In this document: in pieces, positions 23,991 through 36,800 of the stretch | Layout: every line of letters begins with the position of its first letter | Numbering within the stretch: the stretch's first letter is position 1 | Source: Cunninghamia lanceolata | Taxonomy: Eukaryota; Streptophyta; Pinopsida; Cupressales; Cupressaceae | DNA: 64,000 bases | Direction: 5' to 3' | Assembly: GCA_027924645.1 (NCBI GenBank) | Contig: BSBN01000187.1 | Location: forward strand, 19,176,001-19,240,000 | The notes under the pieces: generated by a model | Told to the model about the DNA's origin: nothing | The model's input: only the letters and a program-made list of their open reading frames with translations | Database searches by the model: none | Translations under genes and position numbers: made by a program

Positions 23991-24640
23991 TTTTTTAATT
24001 TAATTAGGATTATTTTTATAACCATTGGTTTTATTAATTTTATAAGAATAGTTCATAGTAATTTTTTCAATGTTTTAACAGAGAATTTTTTTAAGAAACT
24101 TATGGTCCCTGATTATTAAAACTATAATATTATATCCCAACATTATAAATAAAAAGGGAGAATTTTCCATCTAAAAATTTACCTAAAATTTAATGATGCA
24201 TTCTACTAAAATTCTGAGATCTCTTATAACCGTTCATTTTTAAAGGAGTGTTAGTAAGTGTGTATATAGAGAGAGTGTTTGTTTGTGTGTATTTGTTTGT
24301 TTGGAAGATGAATATGTTGAACCTTTTTTTGTAGCAATTGTCATCAACCACCTTCAACTTAATATCAAAGATTGACAGTATATTTTGATTTGTGCAATCA
24401 GCAATTTTATACCTTAATTTTGCATTTCTTAAATTTATATGTGCCAATTTTGAGTAACACTTCAATTTTTATGTCAATCCTACTTAAACCTAAAATTCTA
24501 GGGCCTTATCATCAAATATAGTGTCATATTTTGGTGCCATATTAGCTTATTTTCATTAAGTTGTCATAAAATACAAAGAAAAATAGTTAGTAGACTAGTG
24601 CATTAAACATGTCTTTTTTGTGTACCTCTTAACATCATAT

Positions 24641-24972
24641 GATTTGTCTTTATGTAACTTGTTTTAAAGTGTTCATTACAATTAATTATTAGAAATGAGA
24701 GTCACAACTAATAAGGCTATAGTGAATAAACAAATAATGTTTTAATGTCCCAAATCATCCCTAGCCCCTCAATTAAATTTAAGAATAATCAATTAGCTTG
24801 GTTTAGAGATTTGTTTTTATGTGACTTGTTCCGAAGTGTTCATTACAATTAATTATTAGAAATGAGAGTCACAACAAATAAGGCTATAGTGAATTAAGAA
24901 ATAATGTTTTAATGTCCCAATCCATTCATAGCCCCTCACTTAAATTTAAGAATAATCAATTAGCTTGGTTTA
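24641..24972. repeat. 165 bp tandem duplication
   Basis: 24641-24805 and 24808-24972 are near-identical. Both contain AGTGTTCATTACAATTAATT and end AATCAATTAGCTTGGTTTA. No gene within. Confidence 0.85.
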
Positions 24973-25429
24973 TGAGCTTAATACTGTCACCAATAAATTT
25001 TAACAAAATTAGAAGGTGCTTGTATGTTAAGGTGATGTCACAATGGAATTGGTCCTCTTACTAACATAATGGTTGATTGGTTGTAGATGAGTATGCTTGT
25101 TCAACCTCCCCTATCCTATTTTGGGACTAAAAAACCTTAAAAAATCCCACTTGTACAGTCTATAACTAAAAAAAATGCATATCTACGTCCTCAAACTATT
25201 CTAACATTAGTTGGAAAGTTTGGTGTGCAACAATATATCTAATCCAATAATCCAATATACCATGATTCTAATATCAATGGGATGATATATATACTACCTC
25301 CACCTCCCCTTTCCTTTTTATAAATGAAAAAAAATCATTATATTATTATTTTTTCTTTGTTTATAGATTTCTATACAAAATTGTTGTTAAAACAAATTAA
25401 AAAGAATTTTAAAAATGCCATTATTATCA

Positions 25430-25830
25430 ATACTAGCATATTTATATTTAAAAATATCTAAGGATATTTTTTTTCCACACTTCTTATAATTTTTTCACTT
25501 TTTTTTCGTCAACAGTTTCAATTGCTTTTCTGGTTTTTATTTTTTTATTATTTTCCATTTCTTTTTTTCCATATTTTTTATTTTCTCCAACTTTTTCCAA
25601 AGGAGAAAATAAAAATATCATAAAAAGTTTTTTTATTTTTTATTTTTTTATTTTTTCTTGGTTCCATAGTTTTTGTAATTTTCACCACCTTTTTTCCTCA
25701 ATAGTTTTTAATTTCTTTTTTCATCTTTATTTTTTATCTTTTCCAACAATTTCTTTTTGCATTTTTATTTTTATTTTTTTTAATGGAAAATGAGTGCTCT
25801 CATCTCCAGTGATTGTAGAACGCCTCTAAA
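25430..25830. repeat. T-rich repeat family, copy 1
   Basis: Starts TATTTATATTTAAAAATATC and ends GAGTGCTCTCATCTCCA plus GAACGCCTCT, the same order of landmarks as 29484-30116 and 30117-30400. The middle is mostly T runs with TTCCA/TTTCAA words. Confidence 0.6.
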
Positions 25831-25884
25831 CCTTTAAATTATATAAATAAGAAATTTCAAAAACATTAAAAACACACACATAGT

Positions 25885-26255
25885 TTCTATTAAAAAAATT
25901 AAAAATAAAAGGAATAAACATAAAAAACCACACACTATATCTGTGTGTTTGGTATGATTTTTCCTCTATTCTATATATCTATGTGTTTTTTTAATGTTTT
26001 TTCCTTTTATTTTTAAATTCCATTTTAATTGAAACTTCTATTATTTATTAAAAAAATTCCAAATTTTTAGATTTTTTTTTTTAATTCTAAATACTCTTTC
26101 AATTTTTTTTAATAGAATATTTTATGTTTTTTCTTTAAATTATTTTTAAATTCTATAATAGAAACTTCTATTATTTATTAAAAAAATTCCCAAATTTTTA
26201 GATTTTTTTAAAAGATTCTAAATACTCTTTCAATTTTTTTATAGGATATTTTATA
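25885..26255. repeat. Inverted repeat plus 127 bp tandem duplication
   Basis: An imperfect inverted repeat of about 40-base arms (AAAATAAAAGGAATAAACAT at about 25905, mirrored near 25995-26020) surrounds a CACACAC/GTGTGTG centre near 25935-25955. It is followed by two direct copies of ACTTCTATTATTTATTAAAA-type sequence at about 26034 and 26164. Confidence 0.6.
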
Positions 26256-27342
26256 TAAACAATGGTTTTCCTTTCATTCCAACACATCAAACAATTAAAT
26301 TTTTTGTTTGTACCAATCTAAACAAGCTACACAATGTTTCATATTTCTTATATAAAATTTGACTTGCATTAAAAAAAATTAAGCAATAATGAAGACTAAA
26401 TTGTAGGAAAATTTTTCTTGAGAGGCAAGGTGGAATGTCAAATTTAAGCCTGGTTCCATACATAGAACTCTCATTAAAGTTTGGTAAAAAACAAGAAGTT
26501 TATATAAACAATAGCTACTATTTAATAATCAAAATGTTGGAATCAACACTCATTTTGAATAGTGTGTTTTGCATGGTCCTATGCATGTTCTTAATATACT
26601 AAGAATTGGCCTAATACAATTTTCCCACTCCCATGGATAAGAGTTGGTTTGTATTAGGATTAATAGATTGTAGCTTCTTCATTAGATTCTCTTGATTTTA
26701 CTCTAGCTTGGCAATTTGAATTTGGATGTTCTTGACTTGCTTCACAAGCTCTTTATTGGTTTTTGGTGAATCTTCTATAATGTTTGGGACAAATATACTA
26801 TTAGAGTAAATAGAATTACATCTTATATTCCAAAATTGACTAGTAATTATTTGTCTAAAAGATCCAAAAATAGGATTATTGAAGATATTAATACTAAGAA
26901 GGGCAACTTTCCATGATAGTTTGAGGAATTATAGTAGAGAGGTCATTATGAGTAGTATTTCAAGTGTTCTTAGAAGTTTTATATTCCCAAAATTTATGTT
27001 ATGGATTCCTTTTTCTATAATTGGAATAGGAGATTGGATTGATCAAGATAAATTGGATTTGTTCTCTCATAGGAAGTCTAGAATATAGGATTTTATAGGT
27101 GGTGTCTACAAATAAGCATCAAATTTATACAACCAAAGTCTCACACTTATCTTAGACCACTTGGATTTAAAGAAAATCTATCAAGATTTTCATTTAGCAT
27201 TAAGGTGTGGTTTATGTTGAAAGTTGGGGAGAAACATGCAGTAGATGAAGTGGAATGGGAAGACAAGAAGCTTGTTACTATTTGTCCACTTATAATCTTT
27301 GAAAATTTTGGAAGATTATGCCAAAGAATTTTTGGTGAAGGG
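26256..27342. other. No recognised gene
   Basis: AT-rich DNA. A 69-codon frame at 26879-27088 and coding-like words near 27150-27340 (LDHLDLKKIYQDFH) hint at a decayed retroelement, without an identifiable domain. Confidence 0.35.
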
Positions 27343-27350
27343 GTGACAAG

Positions 27351-27620
27351 CAGGGCTTAAATTTAATGGCCGTATGGTCGTATTGGGCTATTTTTGCCGT
27401 AAAATACAATCAAAATTTTAAAAAGATTGTATCACATGAAAGGGTAGATTTTAGATAGAACATCAAAATTTCTATAGAGTTATTCTAATATATGTATTTA
27501 GTTTATATATAATTTTTTATAATAAAAATATGTCTTAATATTCAAAAGGCAAGTTTGAGTAGATAACCGTCATGAAAAATTTGCTTGACATGCAGGGTCG
27601 GTCATCAAATTTAGGCCCTG
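27351..27620. mobile_element. hAT-type MITE, 270 bp
   Basis: Terminal inverted repeats begin CAGGGCTTAAATTTAATGGC at the left and, on the other strand from the right end, CAGGGCCTAAATTTGATGAC, agreeing at 17 of these 20 positions. The element is flanked by a perfect 8-base target duplication GTGACAAG at 27343-27350 and 27621-27628. CAGGG-type ends with 8 bp duplications are the signature of hAT elements. There is no coding capacity, so it is a non-autonomous miniature element. Confidence 0.9.
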
Positions 27621-27628
27621 GTGACAAG

Positions 27629-29483
27629 GGATGAGATCTCTTTACTAAGAATGTAGTCTTTGTGGGCTAAATTAAACATAGTTTGCATAGAAAGAAGTTC
27701 TAAAATTGGAAAGAATTGAAATCACGTAGATCGTGCTAGAGTTCTAAATTATTTTAACAAAAATTTGGTGTTCCTTAAGTCTCTTCCATAAGGCAAAGGA
27801 CAATTTGTTGTCAAATAAGGTGGTTCCACTAGATGGAAGGGGTGGGAAAATTGAACCTATATCTAAGGGATGTGTCATGTCATTGAAGCAATTTAGAGAC
27901 CCCTTGTTGAGTTGTCCATAAGAATCTATAAATTACTTTAGTTAATTGGTGATAGTAAAACTTGGAAGGTATGTGACAAAGAGGATTAATAAATATGCAT
28001 AGCAAGAGAAATTTTGTTGGCCACCTATACTATGTTAGTAAGGAAGTAAAATTTGTTCCCAAAAGATTACAGTTTCAATTGGAGTTTGTTCATAAACCGC
28101 TTCCACAATTATGTGAGAAGTCTTGATATGTATGAAAAGTAAGGTGTAATCAAGATGACAAACTCTAATATGTATTGTATTCATTAAGGATAATAACATT
28201 AGCTAGTCTAAGTACTTTTATAGGTAGAATATATGCACCACATAGTCTAAGTGGAGCAGGGTGCATGGACTCTTATATACATGACTTTGAAATAAGTTGC
28301 GAGCTATTATATCATCTATTTTGTTCATGCTTAAGCCAGTATGATTGTTTACTTTTAATCCAATCACAAAGTAGAACAATACAAATTTTCATATGCATTG
28401 CCCTTTGACTTATTGTTGTTTAACTAAATGAGATTGAAAACTTGCTAGTTCTTCTAGGTTTAATATTTTTTAATACATTCATGTAATGTACATAATCATA
28501 ACCTTTTTTTTTAAGAGATTGAGATATGTATAGTGCCTACTATTCTTAGGGAATTGCTTTAATGCATTGTCTAAGTACATAGAAATATATAGCAACTCAT
28601 AGTTTAAACATGGTCTTCCCCATACATTATACATTAAAAAAACCTATAAAATCCAAAAAAATATGTATGGTTAATTTTTAATTATAATTGAACCTTTATA
28701 TTTGATGTGGGGAAGTGGGTTGCTCTCTTTTTGTATTAACATGAAAATAAAAAGTTATATATGTAATATTTTAATATCTATAACCAAGGTTAAAATATAA
28801 AATAGGCCTTATGTTTTTCACCATATTATAAATGTTTACTCAGACAAAAATTAATTTATTAGCAAACTTTGCATATAAAAAATCATCAAAGAAGCAAACT
28901 GAAACAAACTAAATGTCGTCCCAAATAGAGAAGCCCACCACTCTATACAGAAGGAATGGTGTTGTTGGGGGGACCTTCCCCTAGCCCACCACTAGTAGAG
29001 CTCTATGGAATAGCCATTTCCATGTCGACAATCCTCGTAAGATATATCATTGCTCCATACCTTTTAAGATGTTCACAATCCAACAAAGAAGAAGGGCAAA
29101 CAAAAGGAGTTCTCAAAACTTAGAAATTAAAAGCACTAATGTCTCCTTGAATCACCACCTTAGAAAACAATAATTCACTAGAACCAAAAATTGTTTCTCA
29201 AATTCTTGGTAGAAGCCCAAAGAAACTATTCCTCAAAATTTTGCATTGGAAATGGGAAGGGGATCTTTGTTCACAAAACTTCCAACTCTAAAATCCCCTC
29301 CAAACCAAGTTAAATTCAGCCTAAACAAAACAACTTGCCACTTTTACCACTACAACATCATCCCCGAACCCCAATAGTAGTCAACAAATTTGACAAAAAC
29401 ATTGATGCCACTTTTAGTTTCACACACTATGCATCTCAATTTTCATAATAGAAATAATACACATAGTATTGTGTATATAACTA
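27629..29483. other. No recognised gene
   Basis: AT-rich DNA with short scattered open frames and nothing identifiable. The MITE at 27351-27620 interrupted a sequence that continues across it (GGTGAAGGG | GTGACAAG | GGATGAGATC). Confidence 0.45.
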
Positions 29484-30400
29484 GTATATTTATATTTAAA
29501 AAAATATATCTATAATATGCCTAGAGATATCTTCTCCAGGCTTTGTAGTGTTTTTGTGTTTTCTATAGCTTTTATTTTTATTTTCTGTGTTTTTTTTTTA
29601 AAAGATAATGCGCCTGGTAAATTTTTTAACGTGACCGGCGACGCTGGTGCGACACGCCCTCTGGCTCCACACGAATGCTTTTGCCCGGAGCAATGAACCG
29701 ATGAGGCCACAAGTGGGGGACCTCATCCCCTAGGAAGAACACTTCAAACCCGCGAGCTCATTGGCCCAGCGAAGGCGTAAAGCCTTGCAAGCTCGTTGGC
29801 CCAGCAGGGGTTTGAACTCTAGTGGCCACCACTACATCCTGAGCGACTTAACCACCGAACCATGCCATCATCGGCAACATATTTTCTGTGTTTTTTTAAT
29901 TTTCTATGGTTTTTTAATTTTTTTTGGTTGCATATATTTTTTATTTTCTTATTCCAATTTCTTTTTTGGTTTTTTATTTTTTTATTTATTCCAATTTCTT
30001 TTTCAATTTTTATTTTTTATTTTTATTTTTCTATATATTTACACAAAAAAATGAGTGCTCTCATCTCCACCTACTGTGTGAGTATAATGCCTCTCGGCAT
30101 AAACATACTCATGGACTAGTATATTTATATTTAAAAATATATATCTATAATATGCGGAGAGATATCTTATCCAAGTTTTGTGGTGCTTTTTTGATTCCAT
30201 AGCTTTTATTTTTATTTTTTTTTGTGATTTTTTTTGGTTGCATATTTTTATTTTATTTTATCCAGTTTTTTTTCTTTCAACGGTTTGCAATTTGGTTTTT
30301 ATTTTTTATTTATTCCAATTTTTTTTAATATATTTATACTAAAAATGAGTGCTTTTATCTCCACCCGCCTGTGATTTTAGAATGCCTCTCGGCATAATTA
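29484..30400. repeat. T-rich repeat family, copies 2 and 3 in tandem
   Basis: Copy 2 (about 29484-30116) and copy 3 (about 30117-30400) both run from CTAGTATATTTATATTTAAA through AGAGATATCTT to GAGTGCT and ATGCCTCTCGGCATAA. Copy 2 is longer only because a SINE is inserted at 29598-29879. Confidence 0.7.
29598..29879 (-). mobile_element. tRNA-derived SINE with target duplication
   Basis: On the minus strand a head with RNA polymerase III-type boxes is seen: a box A-like TGGTTCGGTGG near 29863 and a box B-like AGTTCAAACCC near 29817. About 230 bp further on is an A-rich tail next to 29598. The insert is GC-rich, unlike its surroundings, and is flanked by an 18-base direct repeat, TATTTTCTGTGTTTTTTT, at 29579 and 29880. 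It is a retroposed SINE, not a tRNA gene. Confidence 0.8.
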
Positions 30401-30515
30401 CTTTTGCGGGTTATAATTGTATTTTAATTTTTTAAAGTTTTTTAAATAATTAAAAATAAGGGATTTAAATTAAGATATATTATTTTCTCATTCACAAATA
30501 CAAATAATAAATAAA

Positions 30516-31118
30516 AATTATATTTTATTTTTTTAAATACTATTAAATTAAGTGCACCTTTAAAAAGGCACATAATTAATGGGCATTTAGTTAAGTGGTG
30601 AAGTTGAATAGTTCTAAATGAGTCCAATAGATGAGTGCAAAACTCCAACATTATAAGGGATGAGGTTGGGATCGCACCTTGGATGACTTTTAACGAAATG
30701 GATACCCCTCTATCCTTACCTCTTAGTTGAAGAAGTTTTAACCTTAAGCTTGTGCTCATGCTCCCATATTAAAAAATAAGTTTGATATAAACTCACCCGT
30801 ATTAACTTTATTTGCAAATTATATTTTATTTTTTTAAATACTATTAAATTAAGTGCACCTTTAAAAAGACACATAATTAATGGGCATTTAGTTCAATCGT
30901 GAAGTTGAATAGTTCTAAATGAGTCCAATAGATGAGTGCAAAACCCCGACATTATAAGGGATGAGGTTGGAATCGTACATGGATGACTTTTAACGAAATG
31001 GATACCCCTCTATCCTTACCTCTTAATTGAAGAAGTTTTAACCTTAAGCTCGTGCTTGTGCTCCCATATTAAATGAGTTTGATATAAACGCCACCCGTAT
31101 TAACTTTATTTGCAAATT
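30516..31118. repeat. 300 bp tandem duplication upstream of TFIIF-alpha promoter
   Basis: 30516-30815 and 30816-31118 are near-identical with a period of 300 bases. Each contains a box A-like TAGTTAAGTGG (30588 in the first) and a weak box B-like GGTTGGGATC / GGTTGGAATC (30664 in the first), so the unit may be a decayed SINE duplicated in tandem. The second copy ends about 11 bp before the TATA box at 31129. Substitutions between the copies are few. Confidence 0.85.
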
Positions 31119-31128
31119 GAAGAAATCC

Positions 31129-31136
31129 TATATAAA
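31129..31136 (+). promoter_or_regulatory. Putative TFIIF-alpha TATA box
   Basis: CCTATATAAAGG is followed by a plausible 5' leader (about 31160 on) and a strong donor TAGTAAGTA at 31324. It is the only good TATA box upstream of the gene not linked to a repeat element. The link to the coding exons 2.5 kb downstream is inferred. Confidence 0.45.
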
Positions 31137-31159
31137 GGAAGCTGCAATCATTCAATAAA

Positions 31160-31323
31160 CAACATTTAATATTCAAACGACTTTGCATACTTCAGACGAT
31201 CCAAAACATATATATCTAAAACATACATCTCTAACACAGAATCAAGCGCTTCCTACAATAACTTCTTGCTCTGCATTGTTTTGGTCACGATTTTGGTTTT
31301 TTCATTGTTTTTACTATTGAGTA
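31160..31323 (+). other. Putative noncoding 5' UTR exon of TFIIF-alpha
   Basis: A leader-like stretch ends at a GTAAGTA donor (31324). It would be spliced to the acceptor TCCTTTCAG ending at 33802, 43 bases before the start codon, giving a 2.5 kb 5' UTR intron. The start point is estimated from the TATA box position; no reading frame is implied. Confidence 0.4.
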
Positions 31324-33845
31324 GTAAGTACGTTAACATGTTTATGATAACTAGCTTGCTGTAACAGATATTGTGAATTTGATTCTCTTCTTTATCTTCA
31401 GACAGTTGAGTTGTCAAGATTATTTTATTGTCTTTTGAACGCCCATTTCATCTTTTTACACTGTAACATGTTTTAAAATGTGTGAAGCTTTCAGTGGGCT
31501 TTTATGGTGAGTGTAGTTTTTGAGTTGGTGTAGCTGGTCTGCACTCTTTTTTTTCCACTGAAATAAATTCCTCTGATTCTGGTTATGTTGAGAGAAAAAA
31601 ATAGAAAAATAAAAATAAAAACTAAAAAACAAATTAGAAATGGTTGAAGGAAAAGGTGGAGAAAATCAGAAAAGCTAAACTTGTTTTAAATGTTCTAGGC
31701 TCTCTCAGAGTCTCAATGTTTTAGCTTGATTTTGTGTTTTAGATTATGAGAGTTTTTGTTGGAAGTTCAATCCATGTATTAAGAAAAACAGAACTCATGA
31801 GAGGTGATACTCAGTAGTAGAGAATTACCCATGCATTCTGTAACAAAATAAATACACTCCTAAATTAAAATCGAATTATTTTCATCCATCCTTATTTTTA
31901 ATCATTATACTATATTTTTTATAATCTACACCCGTTAGGGAATTTAAGGTTCCATAGTTCATAATCCTGAAAATAGATTACTAGACAAAACTGTGATTTG
32001 GAAAGTTATTATTGTCATGATTTGCTTTGTAATCATAGGTATAATTTTATATGCTCCTGCATCAATAAACAAAGGGAAGAACCATCATATAGGAAGTCAC
32101 ATTGCAAAGGAATTTAGATAAAATGCTTGTGAGCTTCTCAAAAACTTTACTCGTACTATTTTCAGCGACCCTCATGATTCAGTGCACATACTTGCTTAAA
32201 TAAAGCTCAGTGGACTATGTCATACACACCATCTTTTCTCAATGTTGGTATTGTAGTTACAATCTCAATTACTTCGGCTTTAATTTCATACGAAAATTCT
32301 TAATGGGTCAGTGTTTATGCACATATTCAGTACAAAATGCACTGCGTAATCCTCAGGATTAGAATAAGTATCCACAAAATTATCAAAGTACTGAATCACA
32401 AAAAATAGAGCCATTATGCTGCAGGTTCACCATTAGAGGATATTATGTGCTTTTAATTTAATTAAGGTATTGTAACCTAGCAATGTTTAAGTAGAGCAAT
32501 CCTTGCTTGCCTCTTATTTTCATTGGGTCTTGCAAGACATCCTTTGCTGCTGCAATGTAACAGAACTGTTCTCTGGAAGTTCTGCCAAGTACTCGTTGTA
32601 GAGTATGTGTAATGCTATAATGGCTAGAACAATGTCTGATTGCCTATAGATAAGTGTGTCATCAAAGAAAACTAGAAAATCACTATACCCTTTATCTCAG
32701 AGAATTGGCAGTGATTTTGGTGAGTTAAGAATGCTATCTTATCTTGGTCTTGCAGTCCAATAGGTAAATGGTGATATCCGGTTTGAGATCAATTTGATAT
32801 GAACTTTGCACTCTGCAACTCATCCACATAACATTCAGTAATGGGCATTTTATTTGGCTTTTAATGGTGGTTTGGATGTGTGCTCTGTAATCAATTAGGT
32901 GATATGATCCATATTTTTTAATAGCTAGGGATTTCCTTGTAATGATAATCTTTGCTGTTAAGTATTATTCCAGAAGCTTCTGGATTTTCTCTCCTGATAG
33001 TGACCACACATTTGGATGTGGATGTATTGTCGGACCTTTAATTCTATGAAGTTGAACATTATGTTCAATTTTACCTGTAGCCTGGGAGTTCCCTTGCTAG
33101 TTCTTGGAAGAACACTTAAAGTTTATATTTCTGGAGCAGGGTTAATGCCTAGGATTTTTGTTCAGGGGTTAAGTTTTGTTTCTGTACAGTAAAATGGAGC
33201 CATGAAGCCAAATGGCCCTCCTATAATTATGTCTGTAGTCTAAAAAGCATCAGCGCTTGTAAGTTGAATCCAGTAGCATTTTGTTTACCATTTTCTGCTA
33301 GTGAATTCATGACCATTTCGTTCTAATGTCTCATACTTACAAACCCGATAACATTGATCCTTTTTCATTTTTCATTGTGTCTTCATCTGAAATTTTCTTG
33401 TTACCTAAAAAGTTTGAAAGTCACACTTCCAAAACTTGTGCTTGTTCAGAAAACCATTCATGTTAAGCTGTTACAGGTGAGAAGTCACTTAACCCTTCTC
33501 TCTCCCATTTCTAGGAGCTCCCATCTTCTGTTAAGTCTGTAGTTTGAGAGATTGATTTTACTTCTTCATAAACATTACTTGTCTGGTAGAAAAAAAAAAG
33601 CTTGACCAAGTATTGAACATCTTTATCAAAATTACAAACTCGCACTCTCAAGTTGTTTGTTGATTGGTTTTGAGCAGACTATAATGACTGCTAGAGCTAT
33701 GTAAGATATTTGCTTTCCATATGCTGCCCTCTTTCGGTTTATTGTGGGATTTAAATATTTGTTATGTTCTCATCACTAATTTTTCAACTCTTATCCTTTC
33801 AGAGATACTGTTAATCTACTTCAAGGCACAAGTTTTACTGCTATC

Positions 33846-36800
33846 ATGTCTGGAGACCTTGTGCTTAAATCGTTATGCGAGAGATGTAAGGCAAAATCAA
33901 ACTTATATGGAAGTAACTGCAAGCATATCACAATATGCCTGCCTTGTGGAAAACATATGGCAGAAACAAAAGCAGTTTGCTCTACTTGCAGAATCCCTGT
34001 TACAAATTTAATTCGTGTAAGTTGCAAATTATTGAAGACACATTTCCTGCAGGAAAATGTTTCAACATAAACATATAATTCACTTTTAAGTTTGTTGAGC
34101 AGTCTATTTTATGCTGGTGGTACTTGTCACTCATGCCATTGCTTCTTTTTATATACTTTGAAGACAAACTTTTACTGTAGGAATTGAAAATAGGTGTTGT
34201 AAACTGTTTTATTCACTCGGTGGGGACAATATTTGATATAAAATTCATGTGAATTTTGTGCAGGAGTATAATGTCCGAGCAAGTAACTTTAAAAATAAAC
34301 GTTTTTCTATTGGAACCTTTAAAGATGGTTTACCAGATTTGTTTAAGAAGGGTTCTGCTGCAAAGTGGTTTATGCATAAGGAAGGTCTCAAGGGTCCCCA
34401 GCTAACAGATGCTATGCGGGTATTACTTCTGACCTTGATACAGAACAGAACAAAGCATTGTTGAAATCTTGAATTTATGAGATATGTTTATCCCTTAAGC
34501 ATTTTTAAATATCAAAAGATTATTTTTTAGTTTCATGTGATATGGGTAAATGCCTCTGAAATTTGAGTTTTATTTTGCATTGTGTCCTATTCAGCCATAT
34601 ACTTATACACTATCTTTGGTCAGGAGAAATACAAAAATAAGCCATGGATAATAGAAGATGAGTCTGGTAAGCAAAAGTATCAAGGGAAACTTGAGGATTC
34701 ACAGCAGGGGACTTACTACATATTGGTGATCCATGAAAGGGAGTTTCTTGCTATTCCTGTTGATGAATGGTACAAGTTAATTCTTGTCTCTTCATATTGA
34801 ACATCTATCTGTCCGTTTAATTTCTAGTAGATGGAACTAAATGCTTATGTAAATTTAACATGGATACAAATTTGGTACCATTATCCTTTGGAAAGTCCAA
34901 ATCTGTCATGCATAGCTTCTATGTTAATTGTTGGAATAAAACCTCTGGCAGGTATAGTTTTAGTAAAGTGGCTAAATATAAACAGCTCTCTTTGGAGGAA
35001 GCAGAGGAGAAAATGAAAAACCGAAGGAGAGCTGCTGAAGGATTTTCTAGATGGATGATGAAAATAGCAAACAGTGGAGCTAAAGGTGGCAAACTAGAGA
35101 ATCTTGAAGGTGATGCTGGAAGTGGGCGCAAAAAGGGCGGTGATGAAACCAATGACATTGTTCCTTCTGAAAGAGGAGAGGAGGATGAGGATGAAGAGGA
35201 GGAGAGAAAAAGTAGGCTTGGCCTAAACAAAAGAGTTGGTGACGACAATGAGGAAGAGGTGGGAGAAGGTGACTTTGATGCAGATGATGATGATGATGAC
35301 ATAGGAAAAGGCAAGTCCTTATCTACTTGTCTTTATAAAGTGTGGAGGTTAATATATGAGATGAAGTATACCTTTAGCTAATCCCTATCTTTTGTCTTTA
35401 CACTCTTTAAATGGAATGTACATGTAACTAGAAATTGTTTTATCGATGCATGTACGAGTATATGTTTCTTCCAAGTCTGATATACCATGATTGGCAAGGC
35501 TTGATTTACCATGAGCTTTGTTTGAGAGTAAAATCAATAGAGATAACAAATTTGAACATTATATTAGATAAAATGTAAATTTCCCTTTCTTCCACACAGG
35601 GTTTCATATGCCTATGAGGCATGCTAGAAGGGTGTGACCAAAAAACTTACCTTACTAATGGGAAATTAAATGTTATGACCAAAAGAAGGCTTAAATCTAT
35701 TTATTGAAATTAAGGGTATGGGTGGCTTCCTTGAATTATTTACCTGTATGTGTAGCTTTAGTCATGTAAAGGACAGAACTGTCTCCTACTTCTCTTGCAA
35801 ACTATTGCTTCTGATCTTGTTGAACGTCTCCTAGTTCTATAGTTGATGGCTTTAACTTTTCAAATCTCACTCATTAGTTGATTTATGCTCAAAAATCTTG
35901 GGCTCGGACTTCAATCTATAATTTATTTGATATTGCTTACCTTTTTCTTCAGGTGATGATTGGGAGCATGAAGAAAGATTTACAGACGATGATGAAGCAG
36001 TTGGAAGTGATGCTGAAGATGAAGATGAATCAGATTCTGAAGTTCCAGTTCCACCAGCAATTAAGCAGGTTTAGTTGTATCCAGAAGTATTTTTTCTTTA
36101 GGATGTCTTGGATTCTGCTTAAATAGTTAGAGTTTAGACGGATTTGGCTGAATTTGTCTGTCTGCAACTATTTTTCCATGATTACATATTTTTGAAAAAT
36201 TCTGTATTGGATTTTCATTTATGCTTATCAACAAAAGTTTGTTCTTATGAACTGGAAGCATAGATTGTTGAATTCTTTAGTCTCTTTGATATGTTAGTCT
36301 TGAATGACCAAAAGTGATCAATGGACTGCACAGAGGCCTAGTTAAGTAAAATAAATAAAAGTTAGAAGCAAAGGTAGGTCAACAACTAGAGAACAAAGAA
36401 TGCTTTAGCTCATCATCCCTCGACAAAGAGAAATAAGATGGATGAAGCCATAGGAATGATGAAGCTATTGAATATCTAGTACTTCTGATACAAACAATGC
36501 ACCCTTTTTAAAAAAGACTTCAGCTTGGATTGCATTGTTAGTTTTCGTTGTTAGCTTCCCTTCTTCCTTTAGCTGTATTCGCTTGGTGCTTCTGGAGTTC
36601 TGCTTGATGTTTCCTAGATAGTTATTAGGAAGGGGTGAGAGGCATTGTGGATTTATCTAGGAGGGCACATAGGATTTCAACCAGGCATTCTAGAAGCACC
36701 AACGTACTGCAATTAGAGAAAGGCAGCTTGTACGAGCAGTGAATACGAAGAATGAATGCATTGTAGTTGTAGTAGTAAGATGGTTCACGAGCACCCGCTT

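Noticed and set aside
29800..29870. tRNA gene
   Set aside because: Box A and B-like words are present but there is no cloverleaf; the long non-tRNA body, A tail and target duplication show a SINE.
34919..35314. 131-codon Ser-rich minus-strand frame
   Set aside because: Shadow of the acidic GAT/GAG-rich exon 4 of TFIIF-alpha on the other strand.
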